A DNA stretch of 64,000 nucleotides from Bradyrhizobium paxllaeri (GTDB lineage Bacteria > Pseudomonadota > Alphaproteobacteria > Rhizobiales > Xanthobacteraceae). The translations under genes and the position numbers were made by a program. This document shows, piece by piece, positions 1 through 8,600 of the stretch. The notes under the pieces were generated by a model that had not been told where the DNA came from, ran no database searches, and saw only the letters and a list, made by a program, of their open reading frames with translations. Each line of letters starts with the position of its first letter. Positions within the stretch are counted from its first letter, which is position 1. The stretch covers positions 3,596,001 through 3,660,000 of the forward strand of contig NZ_CP042968.1 in assembly GCF_001693515.2 (NCBI RefSeq), in the 5' to 3' direction.

Positions 1-1
1 C

Positions 2-328
2 GATCACTACGGCAAGACCGGCCGCTTCCACCACGTCACCTACGCCCTGGACAGCCGGGAAGAGATCCTGCGCGCTGCCGATATCTTCCTGGAGAACGGT
101 ATCCACATCGAGACCGGCCCGCACAAGCACGCGATCCAGCAGACCTTCTTCCTCTATGTCTACGAGCCCGGCGGCAACCGCGTCGAAGTCGCCAACGCCG
201 GCGCCCGCCTGATCCTCGCGCCCGACTGGAAGCCGATCGTCTGGACCGAGGAGGAACGCAAGAAGGGTCAGGCCTGGGGGCTGAAGACGATCGAGTCGTT
301 TCACACCCACGGCACGCCGCCGGTGTAA
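2..328 (+). CDS. Extradiol catechol 2,3-dioxygenase, C-terminal part (VOC family)
   Basis: Only the last 108 codons are in the window; the gene begins upstream. The product resembles the C-terminal half of XylE-like extradiol dioxygenases, which use Fe(II) to cleave a catechol ring next to the hydroxyls. Visible family marks are the HHVTYALDS stretch (metal-binding His of the second VOC module), a YVYEPGGNRVEVAN stretch whose Tyr and Glu match the usual active-site Tyr and third iron ligand, and a C-terminal tail beyond the fold. The frame is open from base 2 to a TAA at 326-328. The P450 and acyl-CoA ligase downstream fit an aromatic or acid degradation setting. The exact catechol substrate cannot be read from this fragment. 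Confidence 0.85.
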   Translation, partial: DHYGKTGRFHHVTYALDSREEILRAADIFLENGIHIETGPHKHAIQQTFFLYVYEPGGNRVEVANAGARLILAPDWKPIVWTEEERKKGQAWGLKTIESFHTHGTPPV

Positions 329-590
329 GGGCGGCCTAGCTCCGCAACCTCACACCACTCAGGTGGCGATTCCTTGCACGCCAAAGCTACGCTACCGGTT
401 CTGAGGGAGGCGATTGATGACGCGGCAACTGTTCGTCAACATGTGACGAGCTTCATACATTGCGCGACGTCCGAGAGATAAAGTGCCGCAGGCATTGCGC
501 CAAATGCATTTATCAAGTTGCATTTTCAGGTTTGACGCTGGCGCTGCAGGTGCGGTGTGGGCGCTTTATATATTTTTTGGGAGATGACGC

Positions 591-1664
591 ATGTTTCAGT
601 TCATCCCTGCATCGCGCTTGTTGGCCATCGTCACCCTTTCCACCTTCCCGGCTTTCTTCTTGGCGGAAGCACAGGCCGCAGACGAGATTACAACCTATCG
701 CGGCGCCTGCGACGGTTCGGCGGCAGTTGGGCTCGATCAGAATTTTTTCGCCGTGGCGGATGACGAGAGCAATGTGCTCAACGTCTACCGCATAGGGCAG
801 GCGGCCGCCGTTCAGGAACTCGCCCTGGATGCTTTCCTTGAGGCGCCGACGAAGAAGAAGCCGGGACCGGACGGCAAACCCGACTTCAAAGAGGTCGACC
901 TCGAGGGGGCGGCGCGAATCGGCGATCGCATCTACTGGATCGCTTCGCACGCCCGCGATTCCAAGGGCGAGGTCGAGCCGGGTCGGTCGCGCCTGTTTGC
1001 GACCCGCATCGTGTCGCAGGCGGATGGCCCTCGGCTGGAGCCGATCGGATCCGGTGCCCACAAGGACTTGCGCGAGGCGATGTTCGATGATGCGAAGCTG
1101 AAGAAAAAGCTGAAACCTTTCAAACTTTCCGATGCCTATGCGCCCGGCAAGGAGGAGGGACCAACTCCGGAATCGAAGAACGGCTTCAACATCGAGGGCC
1201 TCGCGGCGACGCCGGATGGCCGGCTTCTGATTGGATTCCGCAACCCGCGTCCCGGCAAGAAGGCCTTGGTAATTTCGCTCGATAATCCGGCCGAGGTGGT
1301 GGACGCAGGAAAGACGCCTGTTTTCGGCAATCCACGGCAACTCGGCAAGCTCAAAGGGCGCGGCATCCGCAGCATCGAATGGATCAACAACACCTACGTC
1401 ATCGTCGCGGGGCCGCACGGCGACGCCGAGGAGTCCGATATCGAGCCGCCATTCGCCCTGTTTACCTGGAGTGGCAAGGAGAGCGACACCGAACCGGTCA
1501 TGATGAAGGTCAAACTCCCGGACGATTTTGCACCCGAAGCGGTGTTTGCAATTCCCGGCAGTTCAAACATGATACTGCTGTCCGACGACGGAACCAAAAA
1601 GTGCAAGGACGCGGACAAGGCCCAGAAATCTTTTCGGGCCCTGACCTTGCCGACCCCGACATGA
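591..1664 (+). CDS. Secreted DUF3616 domain protein
   Basis: 357 residues. An N-terminal signal peptide is clear: a hydrophobic stretch (residues about 8-27) ending in AEAQA-ADE, so export to the periplasm is expected. The mature part matches the DUF3616 pattern: YRGACDGSAAVGLD, then FAVADDESNVLNVYR, then DLEGAARIGDRIYWIASHAR, and later GFNIEGLAATPDGRLLIGFR. These alternating strands suggest a beta-propeller-like fold, but no enzymatic function is established for the family. The ATG at 591 follows a GGGAGATGACGC leader that can serve as ribosome binding site. It stands alone between the dioxygenase and the P450. The family assignment is firm and the function unknown. Confidence 0.85.
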   Translation: MFQFIPASRLLAIVTLSTFPAFFLAEAQAADEITTYRGACDGSAAVGLDQNFFAVADDESNVLNVYRIGQAAAVQELALDAFLEAPTKKKPGPDGKPDFKEVDLEGAARIGDRIYWIASHARDSKGEVEPGRSRLFATRIVSQADGPRLEPIGSGAHKDLREAMFDDAKLKKKLKPFKLSDAYAPGKEEGPTPESKNGFNIEGLAATPDGRLLIGFRNPRPGKKALVISLDNPAEVVDAGKTPVFGNPRQLGKLKGRGIRSIEWINNTYVIVAGPHGDAEESDIEPPFALFTWSGKESDTEPVMMKVKLPDDFAPEAVFAIPGSSNMILLSDDGTKKCKDADKAQKSFRALTLPTPT

Positions 1665-1806
1665 CGCCATGCCTCCGTCATCGGTTCAGGGCGGATCATC
1701 GATCGCGAAAAAATGATGGCGAGGATGATCGAACGCCCGAGCCTTGCGGCCTCACTGTCGCGCACCATCTTGATTGGGTGGCGGTGCGGCGGCGTGGAAT
1801 GGCGCG

Positions 1807-3027
1807 ATGGCACAGCATGTGGATTTCGATTTCACCAGCGAGACGTTTTTTCGGGACCCGCAGGCGGGCGTTGCGCAACTGCGCGCGATCGGTCCTGCCG
1901 TTTTCACGCGATTTCCGATCATCGGCCGCGTCTGGGTCACCACGACCTACGAAGCGGCGGCGCGCGTGCTGAAGGACAGCGCGACGTTCACGCTGCGCAA
2001 GGAAGGCGGGGCGCTGGTTGGGTTGCCCTGGTGGATGCCGCGCGTCATCGGCGCCGTCGCCAACAACATGCTGACGATGGACGAGCCGGATCACACGCGG
2101 CTGCGCGACATCGTCGACGAAGCGTTCCGCCGCCGCGCCGTGCTCGATATGGAGCCGCATATCCGCGCCATTGCCAACCGTCTCGCCGATGAGCTCTTTG
2201 CGCAAGGCATCCCTGCCGATCTGGTGCGTTATGCGCGGATGCTGCCGCTGGCAGTGATTTGCGAATTGCTCGGTCTGCCGCCGGCGGACCGGCCGAAATT
2301 CATCGCCTGGGCCAATTCGCTGGCGCATATGACCAACGCGTTCAGCTTTCTGCGGCTGATCGGTGGTCTGTTCGGGATGCGCCGCTATCTGCAGGAACGG
2401 CTGCAGGTGGTGCGCGAAGAAGGCGGCGAAGGATTGATCGCCGAACTGGTGCGCGTCGAGAAAGAGGGCGGACGCATCACGCCGGACGAGATGGTCGCGA
2501 TGATGTTTCTGCTGCTCAACGCCGGCTCCGAGACCACGACCCACCTGATCAGCGGATCGGTTTTCGAATTGCTGAGGGATCCGGGCAGGCGCGAATGGCT
2601 TGCGGCGGACTGGAGCCGTGCGGGGCTGGCGGTGGAAGAATTCCTGCGCTTCGTCTCGCCGGTGCAGTTCTCAAAGCCGCGCTATGTGCGCCACGACGTC
2701 GATCTCGAGGGCGTGAAATTGAAGAAGGGCGATCGTGTGATGGCGATGCTCGTCGCCGCCAATCTCGACCCGCAGGCGAACGAGTGTCCCGATCGGCTCG
2801 ATCTCGAGCGGCGGCCGAACCGGCATTTGTCGTTCGGCACCGGAATCCATTTCTGCCTCGGTCACCAGCTCGCGCGGATCGAAGCAAGTTGCGCGCTGCA
2901 GGCGCTGTTCACGCGCTGGCCCGGACTGAAGTTGGCGGTCGAGCCGTCACAAATTCATTGGCGCAGGCGGCCCGGCATTCGCATGATCGCGGCGCTACCG
3001 GTGGTGGCTGGTGCAGCAGGGACGTGA
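1807..3027 (+). CDS. Cytochrome P450
   Basis: 406 residues from ATG 1807, a typical length for a soluble bacterial P450. An in-frame TTG at 1774 would add 11 residues of low-complexity sequence with no merit, so 1807 is preferred. Hallmarks in order: I-helix NAGSETTTHL with the oxygen-activating acid/alcohol region, K-helix ExxR in EEFLRFVSP, and the heme-binding loop FGTGIHFCLG, where Cys350 is the thiolate ligand. The protein lacks a membrane anchor and would need separate ferredoxin and reductase partners, which are not encoded nearby. It would hydroxylate a small organic substrate; which one is not visible. Its neighbours (extradiol dioxygenase, acyl-CoA ligase) suggest catabolism rather than secondary metabolism. 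Confidence 0.95.
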   Translation: MAQHVDFDFTSETFFRDPQAGVAQLRAIGPAVFTRFPIIGRVWVTTTYEAAARVLKDSATFTLRKEGGALVGLPWWMPRVIGAVANNMLTMDEPDHTRLRDIVDEAFRRRAVLDMEPHIRAIANRLADELFAQGIPADLVRYARMLPLAVICELLGLPPADRPKFIAWANSLAHMTNAFSFLRLIGGLFGMRRYLQERLQVVREEGGEGLIAELVRVEKEGGRITPDEMVAMMFLLLNAGSETTTHLISGSVFELLRDPGRREWLAADWSRAGLAVEEFLRFVSPVQFSKPRYVRHDVDLEGVKLKKGDRVMAMLVAANLDPQANECPDRLDLERRPNRHLSFGTGIHFCLGHQLARIEASCALQALFTRWPGLKLAVEPSQIHWRRRPGIRMIAALPVVAGAAGT

Positions 3028-3062
3028 CGAAGGAATGTGGGAGGCGGACAGGCTTCGCCGTA

Positions 3063-3081
3063 CAGCTCTGATCAAGAGCTG
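3063..3081 (+). terminator. Hairpin downstream of the P450 gene
   Basis: A 7-bp inverted repeat CAGCTCT / AGAGCTG with a 5-base loop starts 35 bases after the P450 stop codon. There is no T-run after it, so it may only stabilise the mRNA end or assist termination. Confidence 0.35.
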
Positions 3082-3153
3082 AGATCCACCGTCGATCAAC
3101 TATTCAAATGGCTCGATTGAAGGATGCAATCAACGAGACGATGCCTTTGCGCT

Positions 3154-3170
3154 CATAGGTTCATCCTATG
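3154..3170. promoter_or_regulatory. Palindrome 1, CATAGG-N5-CCTATG (putative operator)
   Basis: Perfect 6-bp arms with a 5-base centre (TTCAT). It is followed directly by GCATCTGT. An equivalent palindrome lies exactly 147 bp downstream. Probably the binding site of a dimeric regulator that is not encoded next door. Confidence 0.5.
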
Positions 3171-3300
3171 GCATCTGTTTCGGTCGTGCGAGTGCACGCA
3201 CACTGGAATAGATCCAAAGTGAAACTCTAACGATTGATATTGGTGCTGGAAGCGCGGCTCGATGACGAGCTGCAGCCATTCGGTGTGAGGTCCGCGGCCC

Positions 3301-3317
3301 CATAGGCTTAGCCTATG
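3301..3317. promoter_or_regulatory. Palindrome 2, CATAGG-N5-CCTATG (putative operator)
   Basis: Second copy of the palindrome; the centre is CTTAG, so the arms extend to 7 bp. It is again followed by GCATCTGT after one extra base. It lies 449 bp upstream of the acyl-CoA ligase start codon. Confidence 0.5.
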
Positions 3318-3765
3318 TGCATCTGTCATTCGCGCACACGCAAATTGGAATAAATACAATCTGAAATCGACTCCGCATGATTGATGCTGCATGCTGTTAA
3401 AAAAAACTCATTGGCGCGGCAGCATGTAAGCATCTCTCAGAGAGAACGAATGCGGGCGGAAACGGGGCGATCGAGTCTGGAGTCGCGAGGCGACGACCTT
3501 GAGTTCAGGTCGTGGCTTGCGCAGTCTTCGATTCCTGTCGTGGTTGACGAAGGGACAACGTCAACAAGGCATCAACCACTTATCGATTCCGACGCAGCAC
3601 AAGGTGATTGCAAACGTTATGCGCCATGTGCGCCTCGCTTGTTTGCACCTTGTTGCACGCTGATCGCGTCGCGTCAGTTCATTACATTCCGACATTCTAT
3701 GGGTGGGTTGCCGAGGTGCATTTCGCGCGCCATGGCGATAGTGGGAGCATGGGGAAAAGCAGAAA

Positions 3766-5709
3766 ATGACAACTGCGAATTTGGATCTGGATACTTTTCC
3801 GAAGCTGCTCCTGCATCACTCCAGCGAACGGGCTGAACGTCCGGCCATCCGTGAAAAGAGCCGCGGCATCTGGCGCACCGTCACCTGGCGCGAACTGGGC
3901 GAGGAAGCTGCGGCGCTTGCAGTAGCGGCATCGGAGCGAGGCTTGCAGCGCGGTGCGCATGTCGCCTTGCTGGGCGACAACCGGCCGCGGCTGTATGCGG
4001 CGATGTGCGCGGCGCAGTGGCTCGGCGCCATTGTGGTGCCGCTTTATCAGGATGCGGCGGCCGACGAGATTGCGACGTCGATCCAGCGCGCGCAAATTAC
4101 CCACGTCTTTGCCGAAAACCAGGAGCAGGTCGACAAGCTGCTCGAAATATTGCCGCGCTGCCCCACGGTCCGATGCATCGTCTACGACAAGGACCGCGGC
4201 ATGCGCCACTACAGGCAGCCGGAACTGGTCAGCTACGCCGCGCTTCTGCAGCAGGGCCGGGAACGCCTCGCCGAAAAGCGCGACTTCCTGCAAGCCGAGG
4301 CCGCGCGCGGCAGCGGCGAGGATTCGGCCTTTGTGTTCTTTACATCGGGCACGACCGGTCCCGCCAAGGGCGTCGTTCTCACCCACGCCTCGCTGATCGA
4401 TCGCGCGCGCGTCGCGGCGACGGCGGGCAGCCTGACGGACGCCGACGTGGCGATGGCCTATCTGCCGCCGGGATGGATCGGCCAGAACCTGTTCGGTTAT
4501 GTCCAGCCGATGGTCGTCGGCTATTGCATCTGTTGCCCCGAATCTTCCGACACCATGCTTGCCGATATGCGCGAGATGGGTCCGACATACCTTCTCGCCA
4601 CACCGCGCGTGCTTGAGGCGCTGCTCAAGCAGGTATCGCTCCGTATGGAGGAGACCGGTGGTTTCAATCAGGGCCTGTACCGCTATTGCATGCCGGTCGC
4701 ACAGCGGGTCAGTGCGCGGAAGCTGGCCGGCGAAGCTATTTCCATTGGCGATCGTCTGGTGTCGATGGCGAGCGATCTCCTGATACGCGGTCCGCTTCGC
4801 GACGTGCTCGGAATGAGCGAGGTGCGCCTGGCCTACACGGCCGGCGACGCGATCGATCCCGACCTGCTGATGTTTTTCCGTGCCCTTGGCATCAATCTGA
4901 AGCAGCTCTACGGCTCGACTGAAACCGGATTTTTTGTAGCGATGCAGCGCGACGGCGCGATCAAGCCGGATGCGGTCGGACCTCCGCTCGAAGGCGTCGA
5001 GCTGAAGCTGACGCCGGAGCGTGAGATCCTGGTGCGCTCACCCGGCCTGTTCAGGGAATACCATGGCGACTCCGAGGCGACGGCGCGGGCAAAGAGCGCC
5101 GAGGGCTGGTTTCATACCGGCGATGCCGGCTATCTCGATCAGGATGGGCACCTGCGGATCATCGATCGCATGGCCTATGTCGGCGCGTTGAACGACGGCA
5201 CGCCGTACGCGCCCAGGCTGCTCGAAAACAAGCTCAAGTTCCTGCCTTACGTCAAGGAAGCGGTAGCCTTCGGCAACGGGCGCGACAGCGTCTGCGCGCT
5301 CATCGACATTGACATTGCCGCCACCGGCCGGTGGGCCGACCAGCAGAACATCTCGTATACGGGGCACGCCGATCTCGCCTCGCAGGACGAAGTCTATGCG
5401 CTGATTGCGGACTGCATTGCCAAGGTGAATGCGCAACTGGCGTCGGAGCCGTCGCTGGCGTCATCGCAGATCCAGCGCTTCATCGTCCTGAACAAGGAGT
5501 TGACCGCCGACGATGGCGTGCTCACCCGCACCGGCAAGCTGCGCCGCGAGGTCATCGCGGAGCAATACCGGGCGCTGGTGGATGCGATGTACGACGGCCG
5601 AACCGAAGTGCGCTTCGCGGCCGGAGGCGGCGAGGGGACCACACCGGCCGACATGAAGATCCGCGACGCCAAAGTCGTTGCACCCGCGCAGACCCGGAGA
5701 GCCGCCTGA
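3766..5709 (+). CDS. AMP-dependent acyl-CoA synthetase/ligase (FadD/FAA1-like)
   Basis: 647 residues. It activates a carboxylic acid through an acyl-adenylate to its CoA thioester. The AMP-binding core motif FFTSGTTGPAKG lies at about residues 190-201, followed by QLYGSTETGFF (adenylate-binding motif) and GWFHTGDAGYLDQDGHLRIIDR with the hinge. Length and the long C-terminal domain fit the COG1022 long-chain acyl-CoA synthetase group rather than short acetate ligases. It is the first gene of an operon: livG starts 3 bases after its TGA. Linkage to an ABC importer suggests that the imported acid is trapped by CoA activation. Fatty acid, phenylpropanoid and cyclic carboxylates are all possible substrates; the sequence alone does not decide. 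Confidence 0.92.
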   Translation: MTTANLDLDTFPKLLLHHSSERAERPAIREKSRGIWRTVTWRELGEEAAALAVAASERGLQRGAHVALLGDNRPRLYAAMCAAQWLGAIVVPLYQDAAADEIATSIQRAQITHVFAENQEQVDKLLEILPRCPTVRCIVYDKDRGMRHYRQPELVSYAALLQQGRERLAEKRDFLQAEAARGSGEDSAFVFFTSGTTGPAKGVVLTHASLIDRARVAATAGSLTDADVAMAYLPPGWIGQNLFGYVQPMVVGYCICCPESSDTMLADMREMGPTYLLATPRVLEALLKQVSLRMEETGGFNQGLYRYCMPVAQRVSARKLAGEAISIGDRLVSMASDLLIRGPLRDVLGMSEVRLAYTAGDAIDPDLLMFFRALGINLKQLYGSTETGFFVAMQRDGAIKPDAVGPPLEGVELKLTPEREILVRSPGLFREYHGDSEATARAKSAEGWFHTGDAGYLDQDGHLRIIDRMAYVGALNDGTPYAPRLLENKLKFLPYVKEAVAFGNGRDSVCALIDIDIAATGRWADQQNISYTGHADLASQDEVYALIADCIAKVNAQLASEPSLASSQIQRFIVLNKELTADDGVLTRTGKLRREVIAEQYRALVDAMYDGRTEVRFAAGGGEGTTPADMKIRDAKVVAPAQTRRAA

Positions 5710-5711
5710 AC

Positions 5712-6536
5712 ATGACGATATCCGTGCCATCCTCGACGCTGCAGTCCGCGCAACGCGCCTTTGCTTTCGGTTCGCCGGTTCTGGAGCTTGACTCGATTTC
5801 GCTGCGCTTCGGCGGCGTGCAGGCGCTGACAAATATTTCCTTCAACGTGCTCGAGCACGAGATCCGCGCCATCATCGGTCCGAACGGCGCCGGCAAGAGC
5901 TCGATGCTCAACGTCATCAACGGCATCTATGTGCCGCAGGAAGGTAGCATCACCGTCAGGGGCGAGCGCCTGTCCGAAATGACGCCGACGCACGCCGCGA
6001 GCCTCGGCATCGCGCGCACCTTTCAGAACATTGCGCTGTTCCGGGGCATGTCGGTGCTCGACAACATCATGGCCGGCCGCAAACTGCACATGCATGCGAG
6101 CTTCGTCGAGGTGGCATTGCAGCTTCCCCGCGCTCGCCGCGAGGAAACCGAAAACCGCGCCGCGGTCGAGGAGATCATCGAGTTCCTGGAGATCGAGCAC
6201 ATCCGCAAGACGCCGGTGGCGCGTTTGCCCTACGGGCTTCAGAAGCGCGTCGAGCTCGGCCGTGCGCTCGCCGCCGAACCGACCATCCTGCTGCTCGATG
6301 AGCCGATGGCCGGCATGAACATCGAGGAGAAGCAGGACATGTGCCGCTTCATCCTCGACGTCAACGACCATTACGGCACCACCGTGGTGCTGATCGAACA
6401 CGACATGGGCGTGGTGATGGACATCTCGGATCGCGTCGTCGTGCTCGACTACGGCAAGAAGATTGGCGACGGCACACCGGAGGAGGTCCGCTCCAATCAG
6501 GACGTCATCGACGCCTATCTTGGCGTGGCACACTGA
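5712..6536 (+). CDS. livG: LIV-type ABC transporter ATP-binding protein LivG
   Basis: 274 residues from ATG 5712, two bases after the ligase stop; the frame is open further upstream, but only inside the ligase gene. Walker A is GPNGAGKSS (about residues 56-64). The signature region reads LPYGLQKRVELGRAL, a variant lacking the classical LSGGQ but typical of some LivG proteins linked to acyl-CoA ligases. Walker B is ILLLDEPMAGM, followed by the switch His in LIEHDMGVV. It pairs with LivF (10030) to energise the LivH/LivM pore. An N-terminal extension of about 25 residues precedes the domain. The operon context is strong. Confidence 0.95.
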   Translation: MTISVPSSTLQSAQRAFAFGSPVLELDSISLRFGGVQALTNISFNVLEHEIRAIIGPNGAGKSSMLNVINGIYVPQEGSITVRGERLSEMTPTHAASLGIARTFQNIALFRGMSVLDNIMAGRKLHMHASFVEVALQLPRARREETENRAAVEEIIEFLEIEHIRKTPVARLPYGLQKRVELGRALAAEPTILLLDEPMAGMNIEEKQDMCRFILDVNDHYGTTVVLIEHDMGVVMDISDRVVVLDYGKKIGDGTPEEVRSNQDVIDAYLGVAH

Positions 6537-6545
6537 GGAAGCGCG

Positions 6546-7448
6546 ATGGTCGATTTCTGGTTCTTCATCGAGGTTCTGGTCGGCGGGCTCCTGTCCGGGG
6601 CGATGTATTCGCTGGTCGCGCTGGGTTTTGTGCTGATCTACAAGGCCTCCTCCGTGTTCAACTTCGCGCAGGGCGCGATGGTGTTCTTTGCGGTGCTGTC
6701 CTTTGTCGGCTTCATGGAGCTTGGTCTGCCGTTCTGGGCGGCGCTGCCCGTGGCGGTCGGACTGATGATCCTTGTCGGCATGGCGACCGAACGCTTCGTG
6801 CTGCGGCCGCTGGTGAGCCAGAGCGAGGATACGCTGTTGATGGCCACGATCGGCCTCGCCTTCGTCATCGAGGGCGTGGCGCAGATCGTCTGGGGCGTGG
6901 ATGTGCGCCGCCTCGACCTCGGCATCAGGGACGAGCCGATCGGGTGGCTGGCGGACAGTGCGGGCGTGCTCGTCAGCCAGCTCGACATCACGGCAGGCGT
7001 CGTTGCCGGCATCATGGTGGCGGCGCTGGCGCTGCTGTTCTCCCGCACCAAGGTCGGGCGCGGGTTGCGGGCCGTTGCTGACGATCATACGGCGGCGCTG
7101 TCGATCGGCATCCCGCTGAAGCACATCTGGATGCTGGTCTGGGCCACCGCCGGCGTCGTTGCGCTGGTGGCGGGGATGCTGTGGGGCGCGCGCAGCGGCG
7201 TCCAGTTTGCGCTGGTGTGGGTGGCGCTGAAGGCGCTGCCGGTGCTGATCATCGGCGGCTTCACGTCGGTGCCCGGGGTGATCGTTGCCGGCCTGATCGT
7301 CGGCGCTTCCGAGAAAATCGCCGAAGTGTACATCGGGCCATACTTCGGCGGTGGCATCGAGGGCTGGGCGCCCTACATGCTCGCCGTTCTCTTCCTGCTG
7401 ATCCGGCCCGAAGGCCTGTTCGGCGAGAAGATCATCCGACGCGTCTGA
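6546..7448 (+). CDS. livH: LIV-type ABC transporter permease LivH
   Basis: 300 residues, mostly hydrophobic, with about eight membrane segments. Family marks are the N-terminal GGLLSGAMYSLVALGFVLIYKASSVFNFAQGAM pattern (here GAMYSLVALGFVLIYKASS) and the cytoplasmic-loop TKVGRGLRAVADDHTAALSIGI (key residues RGLRAVADD), the ABC-interacting EAA-like region. It lies 9 bases after livG with its own leader and forms the pore with LivM. Substrate is set by the binding protein at 8601. Confidence 0.94.
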   Translation: MVDFWFFIEVLVGGLLSGAMYSLVALGFVLIYKASSVFNFAQGAMVFFAVLSFVGFMELGLPFWAALPVAVGLMILVGMATERFVLRPLVSQSEDTLLMATIGLAFVIEGVAQIVWGVDVRRLDLGIRDEPIGWLADSAGVLVSQLDITAGVVAGIMVAALALLFSRTKVGRGLRAVADDHTAALSIGIPLKHIWMLVWATAGVVALVAGMLWGARSGVQFALVWVALKALPVLIIGGFTSVPGVIVAGLIVGASEKIAEVYIGPYFGGGIEGWAPYMLAVLFLLIRPEGLFGEKIIRRV

Positions 7449-7474
7449 CATCCGGCAATTTGGGGATCTATTCG

Positions 7475-8542
7475 ATGTTCTACAGGGAAGCCGGACAGTT
7501 TCGCACCAGCTACGCGGCAGATTCGCAACTCCTTCCGCTGCGGCAGGACCGCGTCGGGATGGCCATCATTCTTTTGCTGGCTGTCGCGGTCGTGCCCTTT
7601 GTCGCCAATGACTACTGGCTGAGCGCGATCCTGATCCCGTGGCTGATCCTCGCGCTGGTCGCGACGGGACAAAACATCCTGATGGGTTATGCCGGTCAGC
7701 TTTCGCTGGGCTCGGCGGGCTTTATGGCGGTCGGCGCCTTCGCCTGCTACAATCTGATCCTTCGCATCGACGGCATTCCGTTCCTGCTGGCGCTGTTTCT
7801 GTCCGGCATATGCGCAGCACTGGTCGGTATCGTCTTTGGCCTGCCGAGCCTGCGCATCCGCGGCCTCTACCTCGCGGTCGCGACGCTGGCCTCGCAGTTC
7901 TTCATCGTCTGGGCGCTCGACAAGTTCGGCTGGTTCAAGAACTACGATCCCGCCGGGGTGATCACGGCGCAGCCCATCATCATGTTCGGCCATAATTTCG
8001 CGTCGCCCCGAGAGAAGTACTGGGTGGTGCTGCTGATCGTCGCGGCGCTCACGCTCGCCGCCAAGAACATGGCGCGCGGCAGCACCGGACGGGCCTGGAT
8101 GGCGGTCCGCGACATGGACGTCGCGGCCGAGGTGATGGGCCTGTCGCTGCTGCGCACCAAGCTGCAGGCGTTCGCGATCAGCTCGTTCTACTGCGGCGTC
8201 GGCGGTGCCCTGTTCGCCTTCGCCTATCTGCAGACGGTTGAGCCGTCGGCGTTCACCATCGACCTGTCGTTCCGCATCCTGTTCATGGTCATCATCGGCG
8301 GGCTCGGCACCATTCTCGGCTCCTTTCTCGGCGCGGGCTTCATTCTGCTGATGCCGGTGTTCCTCAACGTGTTCTTCCACAAGGCGTTCGGGAAGGCGGT
8401 CGACGCCACCATCACCTCGGCGCTGGAGCAGGTGATCTTCGGCGTGCTGATCATCGTGTTCCTGATTTTCGAACCGCTCGGGTTCGCGCGTCTGTGGCAA
8501 CTGACCAAGGAAAGGTTGCGGCTCTGGCCGTTCCGCCACTGA
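7475..8542 (+). CDS. livM: LIV-type ABC transporter permease LivM
   Basis: 355 residues from ATG 7475; the frame extends upstream into livH without a sensible start, so 7475 is chosen. It has about ten hydrophobic segments. The LivM signature NILMGYAGQLSLGSAGFMAVGA is clear (GYAGQLSLGSAGF), as is GRAWMAVRDMDVAAEVMG (ATPase contact loop) and GGLGTILGSFLGA near the C-terminus. It forms the inner-membrane pore with LivH. Confidence 0.94.
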   Translation: MFYREAGQFRTSYAADSQLLPLRQDRVGMAIILLLAVAVVPFVANDYWLSAILIPWLILALVATGQNILMGYAGQLSLGSAGFMAVGAFACYNLILRIDGIPFLLALFLSGICAALVGIVFGLPSLRIRGLYLAVATLASQFFIVWALDKFGWFKNYDPAGVITAQPIIMFGHNFASPREKYWVVLLIVAALTLAAKNMARGSTGRAWMAVRDMDVAAEVMGLSLLRTKLQAFAISSFYCGVGGALFAFAYLQTVEPSAFTIDLSFRILFMVIIGGLGTILGSFLGAGFILLMPVFLNVFFHKAFGKAVDATITSALEQVIFGVLIIVFLIFEPLGFARLWQLTKERLRLWPFRH

Positions 8543-8600
8543 GCCGGATGTCGTTCGTTCACAACAAGAAAGTCGTCAACAAGGGGAGCAAGTAGGCGTC

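Larger units (their letters stand above)
3154..3397. repeat. Diverged tandem duplication of a regulatory module (about 95 bp per copy)
   Basis: Copy 1 (3154-3248) and copy 2 (3301-3397) share, in the same order, the CATAGG-N5-CCTATG palindrome, GCATCTGT, TGGAATA (3204 and 3346), TGAAA exactly 16 bases further on in both, GATTGAT (3232 and 3379) and a TGCTG end. Between these blocks the copies have drifted and differ by small indels. The conserved blocks are likely the functional contacts. Confidence 0.55.
3028..3765. other. 738-base gene-free region upstream of the acyl-CoA ligase operon
   Basis: No convincing gene lies here; open frames in this stretch have no protein-like composition or good start. 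It contains a hairpin after the P450, two copies of a palindrome-headed module (3154 and 3301), and an imperfect inverted repeat at 3600-3652 (CAAGGT..GCAAAC facing GTTTGCACCTTG). The last 100 bases before the ligase ATG carry its leader. Base composition is lower in GC than in the flanking genes, as expected for regulatory DNA. Confidence 0.7.

Noticed and set aside
591..1664. Esterase-like or phytase-like propeller enzyme call for the DUF3616 protein
   Set aside because: No catalytic motif could be seen; only the DUF3616 pattern is supported.
3381..3836. 151-codon frame overlapping the ligase start
   Set aside because: No family features, poor start, and it runs through the regulatory region into the ligase gene in another frame.
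5394..7451. 685-codon open frame antisense to the ligase/livG/livH genes
   Set aside because: It is a high-GC shadow: Asp/His/Arg/Gln-rich with no domain, and lies opposite three strongly recognised genes.
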